A stretch of DNA of 64,000 nt, taken from the NCBI RefSeq assembly GCF_000182745.2, contig NC_016027.1:1541501-1605500 (forward strand), given 5' to 3'. Made by a program: the position numbers and the translations under genes. This document shows, in pieces, positions 1 to 9,865 of this stretch. Each line of letters starts with the position of its first letter. The first letter of the stretch is position 1. The notes beneath the pieces are model-generated. The model had not been told where the DNA came from. It did not search any database and saw only the letters and a program-made list of their open reading frames with translations. This DNA comes from Komagataeibacter medellinensis NBRC 3288 (GTDB taxonomy: Bacteria > Pseudomonadota > Alphaproteobacteria > Acetobacterales > Acetobacteraceae).

Positions 1-305
1 TCGGACACGGGAATATCCAGCAGCATCGGCACCAGCAGCCCCACGCCACGAGCATAGCCCAGCTTGAGCGTGGCAGCCCCGTTACGGTTGACGTAGGTTT
101 CCTCCACCGCGGCTTCATCGGGGGCAAAGCTGCGGGCCAGTTCCAGCAGCGCATCATGCAGGTGGCGCAGCCGTTCGGGCACGCTGAGTGCCGAGTCGGT
201 TGCAATCACCCCATCGGCCACATGGGCCAGACGGTTGCCCTGCGCGGTAATGACCCCCCAGCCGGTAAAACGCAGGCCGGGGTCAATGCCCAGGATGCGG
301 ACCAT
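1..305 (-). CDS. ruvC: Crossover junction endodeoxyribonuclease RuvC (N-terminal part, runs off the window)
   Basis: Reading the minus strand from the ATG at 305 gives an open frame to the window edge, about 101 residues starting MVRILGIDPGLRFTGWG. The IDPG motif carries the first catalytic Asp of the RNase H-like RuvC fold, and the EETYVNRN segment near residue 68 carries the catalytic Glu. RuvC resolves Holliday junctions together with RuvAB. It lies 8 nt downstream of yebC on the same strand; a yebC-ruvC order is common in bacteria. The C-terminal third, with the last acidic residues, is outside the window, so integrity cannot be judged. Confidence 0.93.
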   Translation of the reverse strand, partial: MVRILGIDPGLRFTGWGVITAQGNRLAHVADGVIATDSALSVPERLRHLHDALLELARSFAPDEAAVEETYVNRNGAATLKLGYARGVGLLVPMLLDIPVS

Positions 306-313
306 CGACCCGC

Positions 314-1063
314 TCAGGCCGAAAGCTTTTCGGCCACGTCATCCGGCAGGTCGAAATTGGCATACACGGCCTGCACGTCGTCATGGTCTTCCAGCGTGTC
401 GATCAGCTTGAACACGCTCCGCGCCTTGTCCTCGTCCAGTTCGACCGTATTGCCCGGCCGCCAGTCCAGCTTGGCCGAGGCTGGTTCGCCAAAACGGGTT
501 TCCAGCGCATCACGCACGGCAAAGAAGGACTCAACCGGGCAGGTCACTTCATGCATGCCGTCCACAGTCTCGACATTCTCGGCACCGGCTTCCAGACCTG
601 CCTCAATCAGGTCGTCCTCGCTGGCCGCATCAAGCGGATAGGCAATCACGCCCAGCCGGGTGAACATGAAGGAAACCGAATTGGTCTCCCCCAGCGAGCC
701 GCCATGCTTGGAAAACGCTGCGCGTACATCGGATGCCGTGCGGTTGCGGTTGTCGGTCAACCCTTCCACGATCACGGCTACACCGGCGGGGCCGTAGCCT
801 TCGTACCGGACCTCGGTATAATCATCACCGCCGCCAGCACCCGATGCCTTCTTGATCGCGCGCTCGACCGTATCCTTGGGCATGTTGACTTCACGCGCGG
901 CGGAAATGGCGGCACGCAGGCGCGGGTTCATGGCCGGGTCAGGCATGCCTTCGCGCGCGGCCACGGTAATTTCACGAATGACCTTGGCAAACTGCTTGGC
1001 CCGCTTGGCGTCCTGCGCGCCCTTGCGGTGCATGATGTTCTTGAACTGGGAATGACCCGCCAT
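314..1063 (-). CDS. yebC: YebC/TACO1-family protein
   Basis: 249 residues, the usual length for the family. The start [15 protein letters not shown] is the highly conserved YebC N-terminus, followed by the Arg/Lys-rich first domain and the [12 protein letters not shown] motif near residues 89-100. The family is annotated either as DNA-binding regulators or, for TACO1-like members, as factors that relieve ribosome stalling; the sequence does not decide between these. It sits between secA (60 nt upstream) and ruvC (8 nt downstream) on the same strand, so it is probably co-transcribed with ruvC. Confidence 0.95.
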   Translation of the reverse strand: MAGHSQFKNIMHRKGAQDAKRAKQFAKVIREITVAAREGMPDPAMNPRLRAAISAAREVNMPKDTVERAIKKASGAGGGDDYTEVRYEGYGPAGVAVIVEGLTDNRNRTASDVRAAFSKHGGSLGETNSVSFMFTRLGVIAYPLDAASEDDLIEAGLEAGAENVETVDGMHEVTCPVESFFAVRDALETRFGEPASAKLDWRPGNTVELDEDKARSVFKLIDTLEDHDDVQAVYANFDLPDDVAEKLSA

Positions 1064-1123
1064 CGTTCGTCCCTGAATCCTGTATCGTCTGTTATTCTTG
1101 CCTGTCTGCCAAGGGCAGGCTGG

Positions 1124-3865
1124 TCAGACCAGCCGCCCGTGGCAGTGCTTGTATTTCTTGCCCGACCCGCACGGGCAGGCGGCATTGCGCGAGACCTCGC
1201 CCCAGCTTGACGGGTCATCGGGCATGATCGCGGCCCCTCCGATTGGCGTTGCCATGGCCGGGTCCGGCTGGCGGCCCGTGGCATCGGGCATCAGGCCCGG
1301 ACCGGGCTCGTTCTCCAGCCCCGGCACCTCGGGGTCGGAATGGATCTCGGCCACACCGGCGAAGGGGTTGTCGATGGGCGGGGGCGCCATTTCCACCCGC
1401 GCCATGGTACCGGTCACGCGTACGCGCAGGTGATCGAGCATGGCGTGGAACAGTTCAAATGCCTCGTGCTTGAACTCGTTCAGCGGGTCCTTCTGGCCAT
1501 AGGCGCGCAGGCCGATGCCCTGACGCAGTTGGTCCAGCGCCAGCAGGTGTTCCTTCCACACCGCATCAAACGTGGTGAGCAGCACCTGCTTTTCAACATA
1601 ACGCATGACAGAGGGGCCAAAATTGGCCGCCCGGCTGGCCTGCGACTGCGCCGCCGCCTGCTCGATCCGTTCGGTCACGACGCCCGCGTCCACGCCATCT
1701 TCCTTCGCCCATTCCGCGATGGGCAAGGACAGGTTGAGCGTTGTCTGCACATCCTGCGCCAGTTCATCCTTCAGCCACTGCTCGGGGAAGGATTTTTCCG
1801 GGATGCGGCGGGCCACCATATCGTGGATCACATCCTCGCGCATTTCGGCGACGATGGGTGAGACATCTTCCGATGCCATGTATTCCCGGCGCTGGGCATA
1901 GACTTCCTTGCGCTGGTCATTCATCACGTCATCGTATTTGAGCGTGTTCTTGCGCATGTCGAAGTTGCGGGCCTCGACCTTTTTCTGCGCACGCTCAAGT
2001 GCCTTGTTGATCCAGGGATGGACGATGGCCTCCCCTTCCTTCAGGCCCAGCTTCTGCAGCATGTTGCCCATGCGGTCGGTGCCGAAGATACGCATAAGAT
2101 CATCTTCAAGAGAGATGAAGAAGCGCGAATTGCCCGGATCGCCCTGACGGCCCGCACGGCCGCGCAACTGGTTGTCGATGCGGCGGCTTTCATGCCGCTC
2201 GGTGCCGATCACATACAGGCCGCCCGCCTCGCGCACGGTCTTGTGATCAACCGCCACCTTCTCACGCAGTTCCACCTCGCGTCGGGCGCGTTCATCCGGG
2301 TCTTCTATGCCGGCAAGGCGCTGGTGGATCAGCATGTCCACATTGCCGCCCAGCTTGATGTCAGTGCCGCGCCCGGCCATGTTGGTAGCGATGGTAATGG
2401 CACCCGGCGCACCCGCCTGGGCCACAATCTCGGCCTCCAGTTCATGGAATCGGGCATTGAGCACGTTGTGCTGGATGCCGTTGTTGCGCAGGAGCGAGGA
2501 GAGGTATTCGCTCTTCTCGATCGAGGTGGTGCCCACCAGAACCGGCTGGCCGGATGTAGCGCTGATCTCCTTGATCAGGGCGGCCACAGCCTCGTATTTC
2601 TCGCGCGCGGTCAGGTAAACCTCATCATCATCATCCTTGCGGGCGACGGGAAGGTTGGTCGGGATCTCGATGACTTCGAGCTTATAGATATCGGCAAACT
2701 CGTCTGCTTCCGTCATGGCCGTGCCGGTCATGCCCGACAGGCGGGGGTACATACGGAAGTAGTTCTGGAACGTGATGGAGGCCAGGGTCTGATTTTCCTG
2801 CTGGACCTCGACATGTTCCTTGGCTTCCAGCGCCTGGTGCAGGCCATCGGAATAGCGGCGGCCTTCCATCATGCGGCCAGTGAACTCGTCGATGATGACC
2901 ACCTTGCCGCCACGCACAATGTAATCCACATCGCGCGTGAACAACGTATGGGCACGCAGTGACTGCTGCACATGGTGGATCACCGCCACGTTCTGGCTGT
3001 CATACAGGCCGCCATCATGCAGCACGCCGGCTGTGCGCAGCAGGTCTTCCACCTGTTCCGCGCCTTTTTCCGTCAGGATGACGGAGCGGAACTTTTCGTC
3101 CTTTTCATACGCTTGCGGGTCTACCACCAGTGCGGTCATCACTTCATCGACCGAGCGGTAAAGGCTGGAACTGTCCTCCGCCGGGCCAGAAATGATGAGC
3201 GGGGTGCGTGCTTCGTCGATCAGGATCGAATCGACCTCATCCACGATCGCGTGGTGGAAGGGACGCTGGACCATGTCTTCCACGCGATATTTCATGTTAT
3301 CGCGCAGGTAGTCGAAGCCGAATTCATTGTTGGTGCCGTAGGTTATATCGGCACGGTAGGCGGCACGGCGCTCGTCCTCGGGCATGTTGGGCACGACCAC
3401 GCCGACACTCAGCCCCAGGAAGCTGTACAACTGGCCCATCTGCTCGGCATCGCGGCTGGCAAGGTAGTCGTTCACGGTCACCACATGCACACCCTGGCCG
3501 GCCAGGGCACTCAGGTAGACGGCAAGGGTGGCGACAAGGGTCTTGCCCTCGCCGGTGCGCATTTCCGCAATCTTGCCATCATGCAGGACCATACCACCGA
3601 TCAGCTGCACGTCGAAATGACGCATGCCCAGCACCCGCTTCGCAGCCTCACGGCAGACGGCAAAGGCTTCGGGCAGCAGCGCATCAAGCGTTTCTCCCTT
3701 GGCCAGGCGGGCACGGAATTCGGGTGTCTTGGCGGCGAGGGCCGCATCGTCCAGCGTCTGGACCTGCGGTTCGAGCGCATTGATTGCGGGTACGCGCCGC
3801 TGATAGGATTTCAGCGCCCGGTCATTGGCGGTTCCGAACAGGGCGCGGGCAATACTGGCGAACAT
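1124..3865 (-). CDS. secA: Preprotein translocase ATPase SecA
   Basis: 913 residues. SecA drives export of unfolded preproteins through SecYEG by ATP hydrolysis. Walker A GEGKT lies at residues 105-109, and the [14 protein letters not shown] block with the Walker B region is near 210-225. The C-terminus ends in the zinc-binding SEC-C motif [13 protein letters not shown], which contacts SecB and lipids. The open frame extends 38 codons further upstream, but the ATG at 3865 matches the family start ([11 protein letters not shown]) and has GGAAGG about 8 nt before it. It is divergent from the parvulin gene at 4111, whose product would itself be exported. Confidence 0.98.
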   Translation of the reverse strand: MFASIARALFGTANDRALKSYQRRVPAINALEPQVQTLDDAALAAKTPEFRARLAKGETLDALLPEAFAVCREAAKRVLGMRHFDVQLIGGMVLHDGKIAEMRTGEGKTLVATLAVYLSALAGQGVHVVTVNDYLASRDAEQMGQLYSFLGLSVGVVVPNMPEDERRAAYRADITYGTNNEFGFDYLRDNMKYRVEDMVQRPFHHAIVDEVDSILIDEARTPLIISGPAEDSSSLYRSVDEVMTALVVDPQAYEKDEKFRSVILTEKGAEQVEDLLRTAGVLHDGGLYDSQNVAVIHHVQQSLRAHTLFTRDVDYIVRGGKVVIIDEFTGRMMEGRRYSDGLHQALEAKEHVEVQQENQTLASITFQNYFRMYPRLSGMTGTAMTEADEFADIYKLEVIEIPTNLPVARKDDDDEVYLTAREKYEAVAALIKEISATSGQPVLVGTTSIEKSEYLSSLLRNNGIQHNVLNARFHELEAEIVAQAGAPGAITIATNMAGRGTDIKLGGNVDMLIHQRLAGIEDPDERARREVELREKVAVDHKTVREAGGLYVIGTERHESRRIDNQLRGRAGRQGDPGNSRFFISLEDDLMRIFGTDRMGNMLQKLGLKEGEAIVHPWINKALERAQKKVEARNFDMRKNTLKYDDVMNDQRKEVYAQRREYMASEDVSPIVAEMREDVIHDMVARRIPEKSFPEQWLKDELAQDVQTTLNLSLPIAEWAKEDGVDAGVVTERIEQAAAQSQASRAANFGPSVMRYVEKQVLLTTFDAVWKEHLLALDQLRQGIGLRAYGQKDPLNEFKHEAFELFHAMLDHLRVRVTGTMARVEMAPPPIDNPFAGVAEIHSDPEVPGLENEPGPGLMPDATGRQPDPAMATPIGGAAIMPDDPSSWGEVSRNAACPCGSGKKYKHCHGRLV

Positions 3866-4110
3866 GAAGACCTTCCCGGAATGACAGTCCCGCCCACCCG
3901 CGACAGACCGGCGGACGCGGGGCAGGCTTGGCGGATAAAATTCCCGCGCGGAAACATGAGATAGGACCCACGCCGCCACGGGTCAACCGATGGACCGCAG
4001 GGCCATGAAAGAAGCGCAAGGGGCAGCCATCTGCCATCCGGGCCTTGCAGGCGGGGCCGCCCTTCGTCATGATGCCTACCGAACGCGTTCATAACTAGGG
4101 TTTTTTGCAC

Positions 4111-5022
4111 ATGCGGACTATCAGTCCGGCAAAGGCTGTCGCAACGATGGCCCTGCTTGCTTCCTCCTTCATTATTCCTCCGGCGCTTGCGGCAGGCCCG
4201 GCACCAGCTCCGACCAAACCGGCTGCGACCGGCACGGCGGAGCAGAATCCGGTGCTCGCCAGCGTGAACGGGCAGGATATCCGCCTCAACGACGTGCGTC
4301 AGGCCATGGCCACGATGCCCGAGCAGCTGCGCAAGCTGCCGGACACCGTCATTGTCCCGATCCTGCTCAACCAGCTGGTTGACCAGCGCGCCATCCAGGT
4401 CGCCGCCGCCAAGGCCGGGCTGGACAAACAGCCCGACGTGCAGCAGCAGATGCAGCAGGCATCACAGAATGCGCTGCAGAATGCCTATCTGTCCGCCCAG
4501 GTGGCCCCCACGCTGACAGATGACGCCGTGAAGGCGTATTACGACCAGAACTACGCCAACAAGCCGGGTGCGGAAGAAGTCCACGCCCGCCACATCCTGG
4601 TCAAGACCGAGGCGGAAGCCAACGACATCATCAAGCAGCTCAAGGGCGGCGCCGATTTTGGACAGCTTGCCACCAAACTGTCCACCGATCCCGGATCGGC
4701 CAAGCAGAATGGCGGTGATCTGGGCTGGTTCAAGAAGGGCGACATGCTGCCAACCTTCTGGGATGCGGCATCGGCCATGCAGCCCAACAGCTTCAGCCAG
4801 ACCCCGGTGCACACCCAGTACGGCTGGCATGTGATCCAGGTGCTGGGCAAGCGCACGGCGCCGACCCCCACGCTGGATGCCATGCGCGACCAGATCCGCC
4901 AGAAGCTGATCCAGGATGGTGTGCAGAAGGCCGTGAGTAACGCCCTGTCACAGGTCAAGGTCGTCCGCTTTGGCCCCGACGGCAAGCCGCTGCCCGAAAA
5001 CCAGCCAGCCGCAGCCCACTGA
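4111..5022 (+). CDS. Periplasmic peptidyl-prolyl cis-trans isomerase, parvulin (PpiC/SurA) type
   Basis: 303 residues. The N-terminus MRTISPAKAV followed by a hydrophobic stretch ending PPALAAG is a signal peptide of about 27 residues. A SurA-like N-terminal helical region follows (LASVNGQDIRLNDVR). The parvulin domain covers about residues 150-245, with EVHARHILVKT and GGDLGWFKKGDM motifs. The product should fold outer-membrane or periplasmic proteins. An in-frame TTG at 4105 was not chosen because the ATG at 4111 begins a standard signal peptide. A strong GC hairpin follows the stop. Some Acetobacteraceae members carry the same Pro/Ala-rich tail (PLPENQPAAAH). Confidence 0.92.
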   Translation: MRTISPAKAVATMALLASSFIIPPALAAGPAPAPTKPAATGTAEQNPVLASVNGQDIRLNDVRQAMATMPEQLRKLPDTVIVPILLNQLVDQRAIQVAAAKAGLDKQPDVQQQMQQASQNALQNAYLSAQVAPTLTDDAVKAYYDQNYANKPGAEEVHARHILVKTEAEANDIIKQLKGGADFGQLATKLSTDPGSAKQNGGDLGWFKKGDMLPTFWDAASAMQPNSFSQTPVHTQYGWHVIQVLGKRTAPTPTLDAMRDQIRQKLIQDGVQKAVSNALSQVKVVRFGPDGKPLPENQPAAAH

Positions 5023-5030
5023 TCCGGGCC

Positions 5031-5062
5031 GCCGCCGGGTAGCCTACGGGTTACCCGGCGGC
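5031..5062 (+). terminator. GC-rich hairpin after the parvulin gene
   Basis: Perfect 11-bp inverted repeat, GCCGCCGGGTA at 5031-5041 and TACCCGGCGGC at 5052-5062, with a 10-nt loop. It starts 8 nt after the parvulin stop. It has no long T-run, so termination may be inefficient and argJ could receive readthrough. Confidence 0.65.
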
Positions 5063-5118
5063 ATCGGTTCCGTCTTTACCCTCCCGTCCCGCCGCACATT
5101 TCAGGATCCTGACCGACC

Positions 5119-6354
5119 ATGGCCAAAGCCCTGCCCGTCTCCCCCCTTGCCCGGCCCCTGCCTGAACTGCCGCCACTGGCGGGCGTGCGCTTTGGCGCGA
5201 CTGAGGCTGGCATCCGCTACAAGGGGCGCACCGATCTGGTCATGGCGGAATTCGCACCAGGCACGACGGTGGCAGGTGTCTATACCCGCAGCAAATGCCC
5301 CGGTGCGCCGGTGGACTGGTGCCGTGCGGCCATGGCCGACGGGCGGGCACGCGCACTGGTGGTCAATGCGGGCAACGCCAATGTCTTTACCGGCCGCGCG
5401 GGCTTTGAGGCCACACAGGCCAACGCCGCAGATGCCGCACGCCTGGTGAACTGCCCGGCAAGCGAGGTGTTCCTCGCCTCCACCGGTGTGATTGGCGAGA
5501 TACTGCCTTACCAGAAGATTTCCACGGCCCTGCCCGGACTGTACGCCAAGCTGTCCGACCATGGCTGGGCGGATGCCGCGCGTGGCATCATGACCACCGA
5601 TACCTTCCCCAAGGCCGCGACGCGCACCGCCCGCATTGGGGGCACCACCGTGCGTATCCAGGGCATTGCCAAGGGCAGCGGCATGATCGCACCCGACATG
5701 GCCACCATGCTGGCTTTTGTGGCAACCGATGCCAAACTGCCCGCCAGCGTGATCCAGGCGCTGCTTAATGATGGCGTCAGGCACAGCTTCAACTGCATTA
5801 CGGTCGATTCCGATACCTCCACGTCCGACATGCTGCTGCTGTTTGCCACCGGGCAGGCGGCCAATGCCGAAGTGACCGAAGCCGATGCGCCGGAACTGGC
5901 GGAATTCCGCGAAGCTCTCGATTCCCTGCTGCTTGAACTGGCGCTGCTGGTCATCCGTGACGGCGAGGGCGTGACCAAAATGATGCACATCACCGTTACC
6001 GGCGCGGTATCGGACGGGTCCGCCCACAACATTGCCATGGCGGTTGCCAACTCGCCGCTGGTCAAGACGGCAGTAGCGGGAGAAGACGCCAACTGGGGCC
6101 GCGTGGTCATGGCTGTGGGCAAGTGTGGCGAACCCGCCAACCGCGATACGCTTTCGGTCAGCATAGGTGGCACCTGCATTGCACAGAATGGTACCGTGGT
6201 GACGGACTATGACGAAACGCCCGTGGTTGCCCATATGAAGGGTCAGGAAATCGAGATCGGGATTGATATCGGTCTGGCCAATGGCACCGCTCAGGCCTGG
6301 GGCTGCGACCTGACCCACGGTTATATCGACATCAACGGCTCCTACCGCAGCTAG
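5119..6354 (+). CDS. argJ: Bifunctional ornithine acetyltransferase / N-acetylglutamate synthase ArgJ
   Basis: 411 residues, typical for ArgJ. The enzyme transfers acetyl from N-acetylornithine to glutamate in the cyclic arginine pathway; bifunctional forms also use acetyl-CoA. The self-cleavage motif APDMATMLAFVATD is present. Cleavage is expected between Ala195 and Thr196, which makes Thr196 the nucleophile at the new beta-chain N-terminus. KGSGMIAPDM precedes it, and the conserved ANWGR motif is near residue 330. The terminator-like hairpin just upstream suggests a separate promoter. Whether it is mono- or bifunctional cannot be read from sequence. Confidence 0.97.
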   Translation: MAKALPVSPLARPLPELPPLAGVRFGATEAGIRYKGRTDLVMAEFAPGTTVAGVYTRSKCPGAPVDWCRAAMADGRARALVVNAGNANVFTGRAGFEATQANAADAARLVNCPASEVFLASTGVIGEILPYQKISTALPGLYAKLSDHGWADAARGIMTTDTFPKAATRTARIGGTTVRIQGIAKGSGMIAPDMATMLAFVATDAKLPASVIQALLNDGVRHSFNCITVDSDTSTSDMLLLFATGQAANAEVTEADAPELAEFREALDSLLLELALLVIRDGEGVTKMMHITVTGAVSDGSAHNIAMAVANSPLVKTAVAGEDANWGRVVMAVGKCGEPANRDTLSVSIGGTCIAQNGTVVTDYDETPVVAHMKGQEIEIGIDIGLANGTAQAWGCDLTHGYIDINGSYRS

Positions 6355-6463
6355 GCCGCGCAGGGGCAGCAGGGCGCACCTGTTTTTTCCTGTTCCGTTC
6401 AGGCCGGAGCAATGGCATTGCTGTGCTGTTGAACCCCATGCCAGCCAGACAGGAACGCCCTGC

Positions 6464-7069
6464 ATGACCAACCCGTTTTTCCGACCTGACCCAAATCCGC
6501 AGGCCGTATGGACCTATGCCGGGTTCTGGATGCGGGTCGTGGCCTACCTGATCGATTCCATCGTGCTGTGGGCGGTGTTGGCCCTGCTGGGGCTGGTGCT
6601 CGTGCCACCCAGCCTTTCTGTCTCGATCTTCGATCCGCAATCAACAGGCGGCAGCGGGGGGGATTACCGCATCTCCTACATCCACCCGGTGGATTACACG
6701 CCTGCGGATTACACGATCATCTCCACCATCCCCCACCTGCACTGGAATGGTAACGGGCTGTTCGAGATTCTCTCCCTCCTCCTGCCCGCCGCCTATTATA
6801 TCCTGTGCGAAGCCTCGCGCGCGCAGGCAACGCCGGGCAAGCTTCTGTGTGGCATGCGGGTAACCGACCTGTATGGCAACCGCATTACAGTGGCCCGCGC
6901 CATGGGGCGGTATTTTGGAAAATACCTTTCCGCGTTCATCCTGGGCATCGGCTTCCTCATGGTCATGTGGACCCAGCGCAAGCAGGGCTTGCATGACATC
7001 CTGGCAGGTACATGCGTGATCCGCCGCCAGTCCCGTGCCCTGGCACCCCAGCCACCCCAGTGGGGCTGA
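6464..7069 (+). CDS. RDD-family integral membrane protein
   Basis: 201 residues. The N-terminal segment WMRVVAYLIDSIVLW has the R...D pattern that names RDD proteins. Two more hydrophobic segments follow, near residues 90-112 (LLLPAAYYILC) and 145-170 (FGKYLSAFILGIGFLMVMW), with TPGKLLCGMRV between them. The second Asp of the family occurs in KQGLHDILAGT. RDD proteins are poorly characterised, and some act as ion transporters. AGGAACG lies about 8 nt before the ATG. The gene stands between argJ and the MscS channel gene on the same strand; no specific substrate can be assigned. Confidence 0.85.
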   Translation: MTNPFFRPDPNPQAVWTYAGFWMRVVAYLIDSIVLWAVLALLGLVLVPPSLSVSIFDPQSTGGSGGDYRISYIHPVDYTPADYTIISTIPHLHWNGNGLFEILSLLLPAAYYILCEASRAQATPGKLLCGMRVTDLYGNRITVARAMGRYFGKYLSAFILGIGFLMVMWTQRKQGLHDILAGTCVIRRQSRALAPQPPQWG

Positions 7070-7077
7070 AGTAGCAA

Positions 7078-7113
7078 AAAAGGGCGGCCATGCATGCAAC
7101 TCTGCCGTCTTTT
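7078..7113 (+). terminator. Imperfect hairpin with T-rich tail after the RDD gene
   Basis: AAAAGGGCGGC at 7078-7088 pairs imperfectly with GCCGTCTTTT at 7104-7113 and is followed by T-rich sequence (GTAATCTTTT). It begins 9 nt after the RDD stop. It resembles a weak intrinsic terminator, or a decayed relative of the A/T-flanked GGCGGC repeat found elsewhere in the window. Confidence 0.45.
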
Positions 7114-7273
7114 GTAATCTTTTACCCTGATACTGCATGATATTGCATACTTCCCGGCTGTATCAGGGCATGCCCCCGCAGGGATGCGCGTGGGCCTTTT
7201 GCCATGACCGCATAGGGAAGCCCGGAATACGCCACACCGGGTATTGCGCCATTTAAAGGAGATGAACACCGGC

Positions 7274-9865
7274 ATGTCGGCCCATTCCATGACGACCGCC
7301 CGACCCGTCCCCAATCGTAGCGGGGGGCATGGCATGCTGAGCGTGCTGGCCGCCTTCATGCTGGCACTGCTGCCATGGACTACCACACCAGCACGCGCGG
7401 CGGACACCACACCCGCCCAGGCCACCGGGCAGGTCATGACCGCCCAGCAGGCCCAGCAGGTGCTCTCGGTCCTTAATGACCCGCAAAAGCGTGAGGAGTT
7501 CACCCACACACTCGATGCCATCGCCAAGGGGCTGCCCGCCCAGCAGGCGGCACCGACACCGACACCGACACCGACACCAGCCAAGAAGCCGGCTGCTGCG
7601 GCTGATGTGGAGCTCGAGCCCGACAGCATCAGCAGCGAAACCATGAACGAATTGACCCATATGCGCGATGTCGCGCTACAGCAGGGCGAGAACTTCATGG
7701 CGCTGTTCAAGGACCTGGCCTTTGTCGGGCGGTGGGTCCACTCCATGCTGTCCAACACGGATTCGCGCCAGATCCTGCTTGATGCGCTGACGCGCGCCAG
7801 CATCATCTTCATCGTGGCGCTGGTGGCCGAACGCGGGCTGTCGATTACCATGCGCAAGACGCTGGCCAGTGTAACCGCGCGCGCGGTAGCAACCGAATCC
7901 CGGCTTAATCAGCGCATCATGACCGAGGAGCATGAAGAGGACCAGCCTGCCCCTCCGCCCGCTTCCACCGCCGACGCCAAAGCGGAACAGCAGACCGAGC
8001 AGACCCGCCAGCAGGATGACCGCCACAAGCACGAAACGCTGCGCATCATCACGCGCATCCCCTATTCGCTGCTGCATTTCCTGATCAAGCTTCTACCAGT
8101 GGTGCTGTTCTTCGGGTTGGGTTATGGCGGTTCTGTACTGCTAACCTCGACCCACCAGGCAGAAATGGTCACGATCACACTGACCAATGCTTACGTGATT
8201 GCGCGCGTGATCTACCTGCTGCTTGAGACGGTATTCGTACCCCATTCCCCTACCATCCGCCTGTGCAGCGCATCCGATACGACGGCGCTGATGGTTACGC
8301 GGTGGTGGAACTTCCTGGTCGCGGCGCCTTCCATTGTTGTGTGCCTGTCCACGCTGGGCGGTGTATTCGCCATGCCCGCGCGCGGCACGGAAGCCATCAT
8401 CCGCGCCGTGGTGCTGATCGAACACATCCTGATCGCGATCTTCATCTGGCGTATCCGCCACCATGTGGGGGCGGCGCTGCAACCCTCGGCGCGCCTGCAG
8501 CAGAAGCCATTCTGGATGTTCGTGGGCAAGATGGTCCGCTTCTGGTGGATTCCGGCCATGTTCTTCGATTTCGCACTGTGGCTGGTCTGGGCCACCCAGA
8601 TCCGTGGCGGGTATGCGTGGATCCTGCGTACGCTATCGCTCACCATCGTGGTTATCCTGGGCGCGCGCCTGCTGTCTGTTCTGGCGTTCAGTGTGCAAAA
8701 CAAGCTGTTTCATGTGCCCGAGGCCACGGAAAAGCGCTATCCCGGCCTGCAGGGGCGGGTTGACTATTATTACCCGATCGCACGTCGCACGCTGTCTGTG
8801 CTGCTAACATTCTTCACGATCGTGCTGCTGGCCCAGTCCTGGGGGCTGCCGGCCATCCGCTTCTTCGTGCATGGCTCGCTTGGCACCAAGATCGTGGGCG
8901 CCATGCTGACGATCATGATCGCCTACACCATCGCGATCGTGGTGTGGGAAGTGGCCAATGCCATACTGCAGAACCAGATCACCCGCTTTGAAACATCGGA
9001 ACAGGCGTCGCGCGCAACCCGCTTGCGCACGGTGCTGCCGATCATCCGCACGGTTCTGCTGACCTTCATCATCATCATCGTCACCGTGACAACACTGTCG
9101 CAGATCGGCATCAACGTCGCCCCCCTGCTTACGGGTGCGGGTATCATGGGTGCCGCCATCGCCTTTGGTTCGCAAAGCCTTGTTAAAGACTTCATCACCG
9201 GCTTCTTCATGCTGGTGGAAAATGCGATGCAGGTGGGCGACTGGGTTACGGCGGGCAGTGTCGCGGGCACGGTGGAGCATCTTTCCATCCGCACCCTGCG
9301 GCTGCGTGCAGTGAACGGGGATCTGCACATCATCCCGTTCTCCTCCGTCACCTCGATCGCCAATACCTCACGCGATTACAACCTTGTGGTGGTCAGCTTC
9401 ATGCTTGACCTGTCGGAAAACCCGCACCGCGTGGCAGCCATCCTGAAGGATGAACTCTCGGAACTGCGCAAGGACCCCGTGTTTGGCCCACTGATCAAGT
9501 CCGACTTCTCCTATCTGGGTCTGGAGCAGGCCGATGGCAACGGCGCCAAGTTCCTTGGCTCCATCCGTACGGCCGCTGGCGCGAAATGGAAGGTCTACCG
9601 TGAGTACTACAGCCGCCTGAGCGCGCGCATGGTGAAGGAACAGGTCAAGTTCCCCATCCCGACCTCCGTCAACCTGCTGGCCAATGGCCCCGCTGGCGCC
9701 CTGCAGATGAACATGGAGGAAAAACCCAGCGCCATCATCGCCGCGCAGGCGGCACAGCCTGATGATGCTGGCAAAAAGGATGCCGGGGCGGCACCGACCC
9801 TTCCGTCTCCGCAGGCCGGGCAGGCGACTGGCGCAACCCGTGGGAATGACCCCTCCCGTGAGTGA
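7274..9865 (+). CDS. Large mechanosensitive ion channel, MscS family
   Basis: 863 residues from the ATG at 7274, far longer than E. coli MscS (286), so it belongs to the MscK/YbdG-like large group. The N-terminus has a signal-like segment ending TTTPARAADT, then a Pro/Thr repeat near residues 94-104, many hydrophobic helices between about 170 and 620, and the MscS pore and beta domain near 620-700 (GAAIAFGSQSLVKDF, VGDWVTAG, IIPFSSVTS). The C-terminus is a soluble tail. AAAGGAG at 7255-7261 lies too close to the ATG at 7262, so 7274 was preferred; a TTG at 7244 is in frame. The stop overlaps the next gene by 20 nt. Confidence 0.9.
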   Translation: MSAHSMTTARPVPNRSGGHGMLSVLAAFMLALLPWTTTPARAADTTPAQATGQVMTAQQAQQVLSVLNDPQKREEFTHTLDAIAKGLPAQQAAPTPTPTPTPAKKPAAAADVELEPDSISSETMNELTHMRDVALQQGENFMALFKDLAFVGRWVHSMLSNTDSRQILLDALTRASIIFIVALVAERGLSITMRKTLASVTARAVATESRLNQRIMTEEHEEDQPAPPPASTADAKAEQQTEQTRQQDDRHKHETLRIITRIPYSLLHFLIKLLPVVLFFGLGYGGSVLLTSTHQAEMVTITLTNAYVIARVIYLLLETVFVPHSPTIRLCSASDTTALMVTRWWNFLVAAPSIVVCLSTLGGVFAMPARGTEAIIRAVVLIEHILIAIFIWRIRHHVGAALQPSARLQQKPFWMFVGKMVRFWWIPAMFFDFALWLVWATQIRGGYAWILRTLSLTIVVILGARLLSVLAFSVQNKLFHVPEATEKRYPGLQGRVDYYYPIARRTLSVLLTFFTIVLLAQSWGLPAIRFFVHGSLGTKIVGAMLTIMIAYTIAIVVWEVANAILQNQITRFETSEQASRATRLRTVLPIIRTVLLTFIIIIVTVTTLSQIGINVAPLLTGAGIMGAAIAFGSQSLVKDFITGFFMLVENAMQVGDWVTAGSVAGTVEHLSIRTLRLRAVNGDLHIIPFSSVTSIANTSRDYNLVVVSFMLDLSENPHRVAAILKDELSELRKDPVFGPLIKSDFSYLGLEQADGNGAKFLGSIRTAAGAKWKVYREYYSRLSARMVKEQVKFPIPTSVNLLANGPAGALQMNMEEKPSAIIAAQAAQPDDAGKKDAGAAPTLPSPQAGQATGATRGNDPSRE
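7552..7578 (+). repeat. ACCGAC hexanucleotide tandem repeat inside the MscS gene
   Basis: Four perfect ACCGAC units (7552-7575) plus a partial fifth encode alternating Pro-Thr in the periplasmic N-terminal region of the channel. Because the unit is two codons long, gain or loss of copies would keep the frame and change linker length. Confidence 0.85.

Noticed and set aside
3866-3979. Longer secA start
   Set aside because: The extra 38 residues are not family-like, and a good ribosome site precedes the ATG at 3865.
6409-6423. Short hairpin AGCAAT/ATTGCT before the RDD gene
   Set aside because: Only 6 bp, no T-run at its 3' side, and likely to arise by chance.
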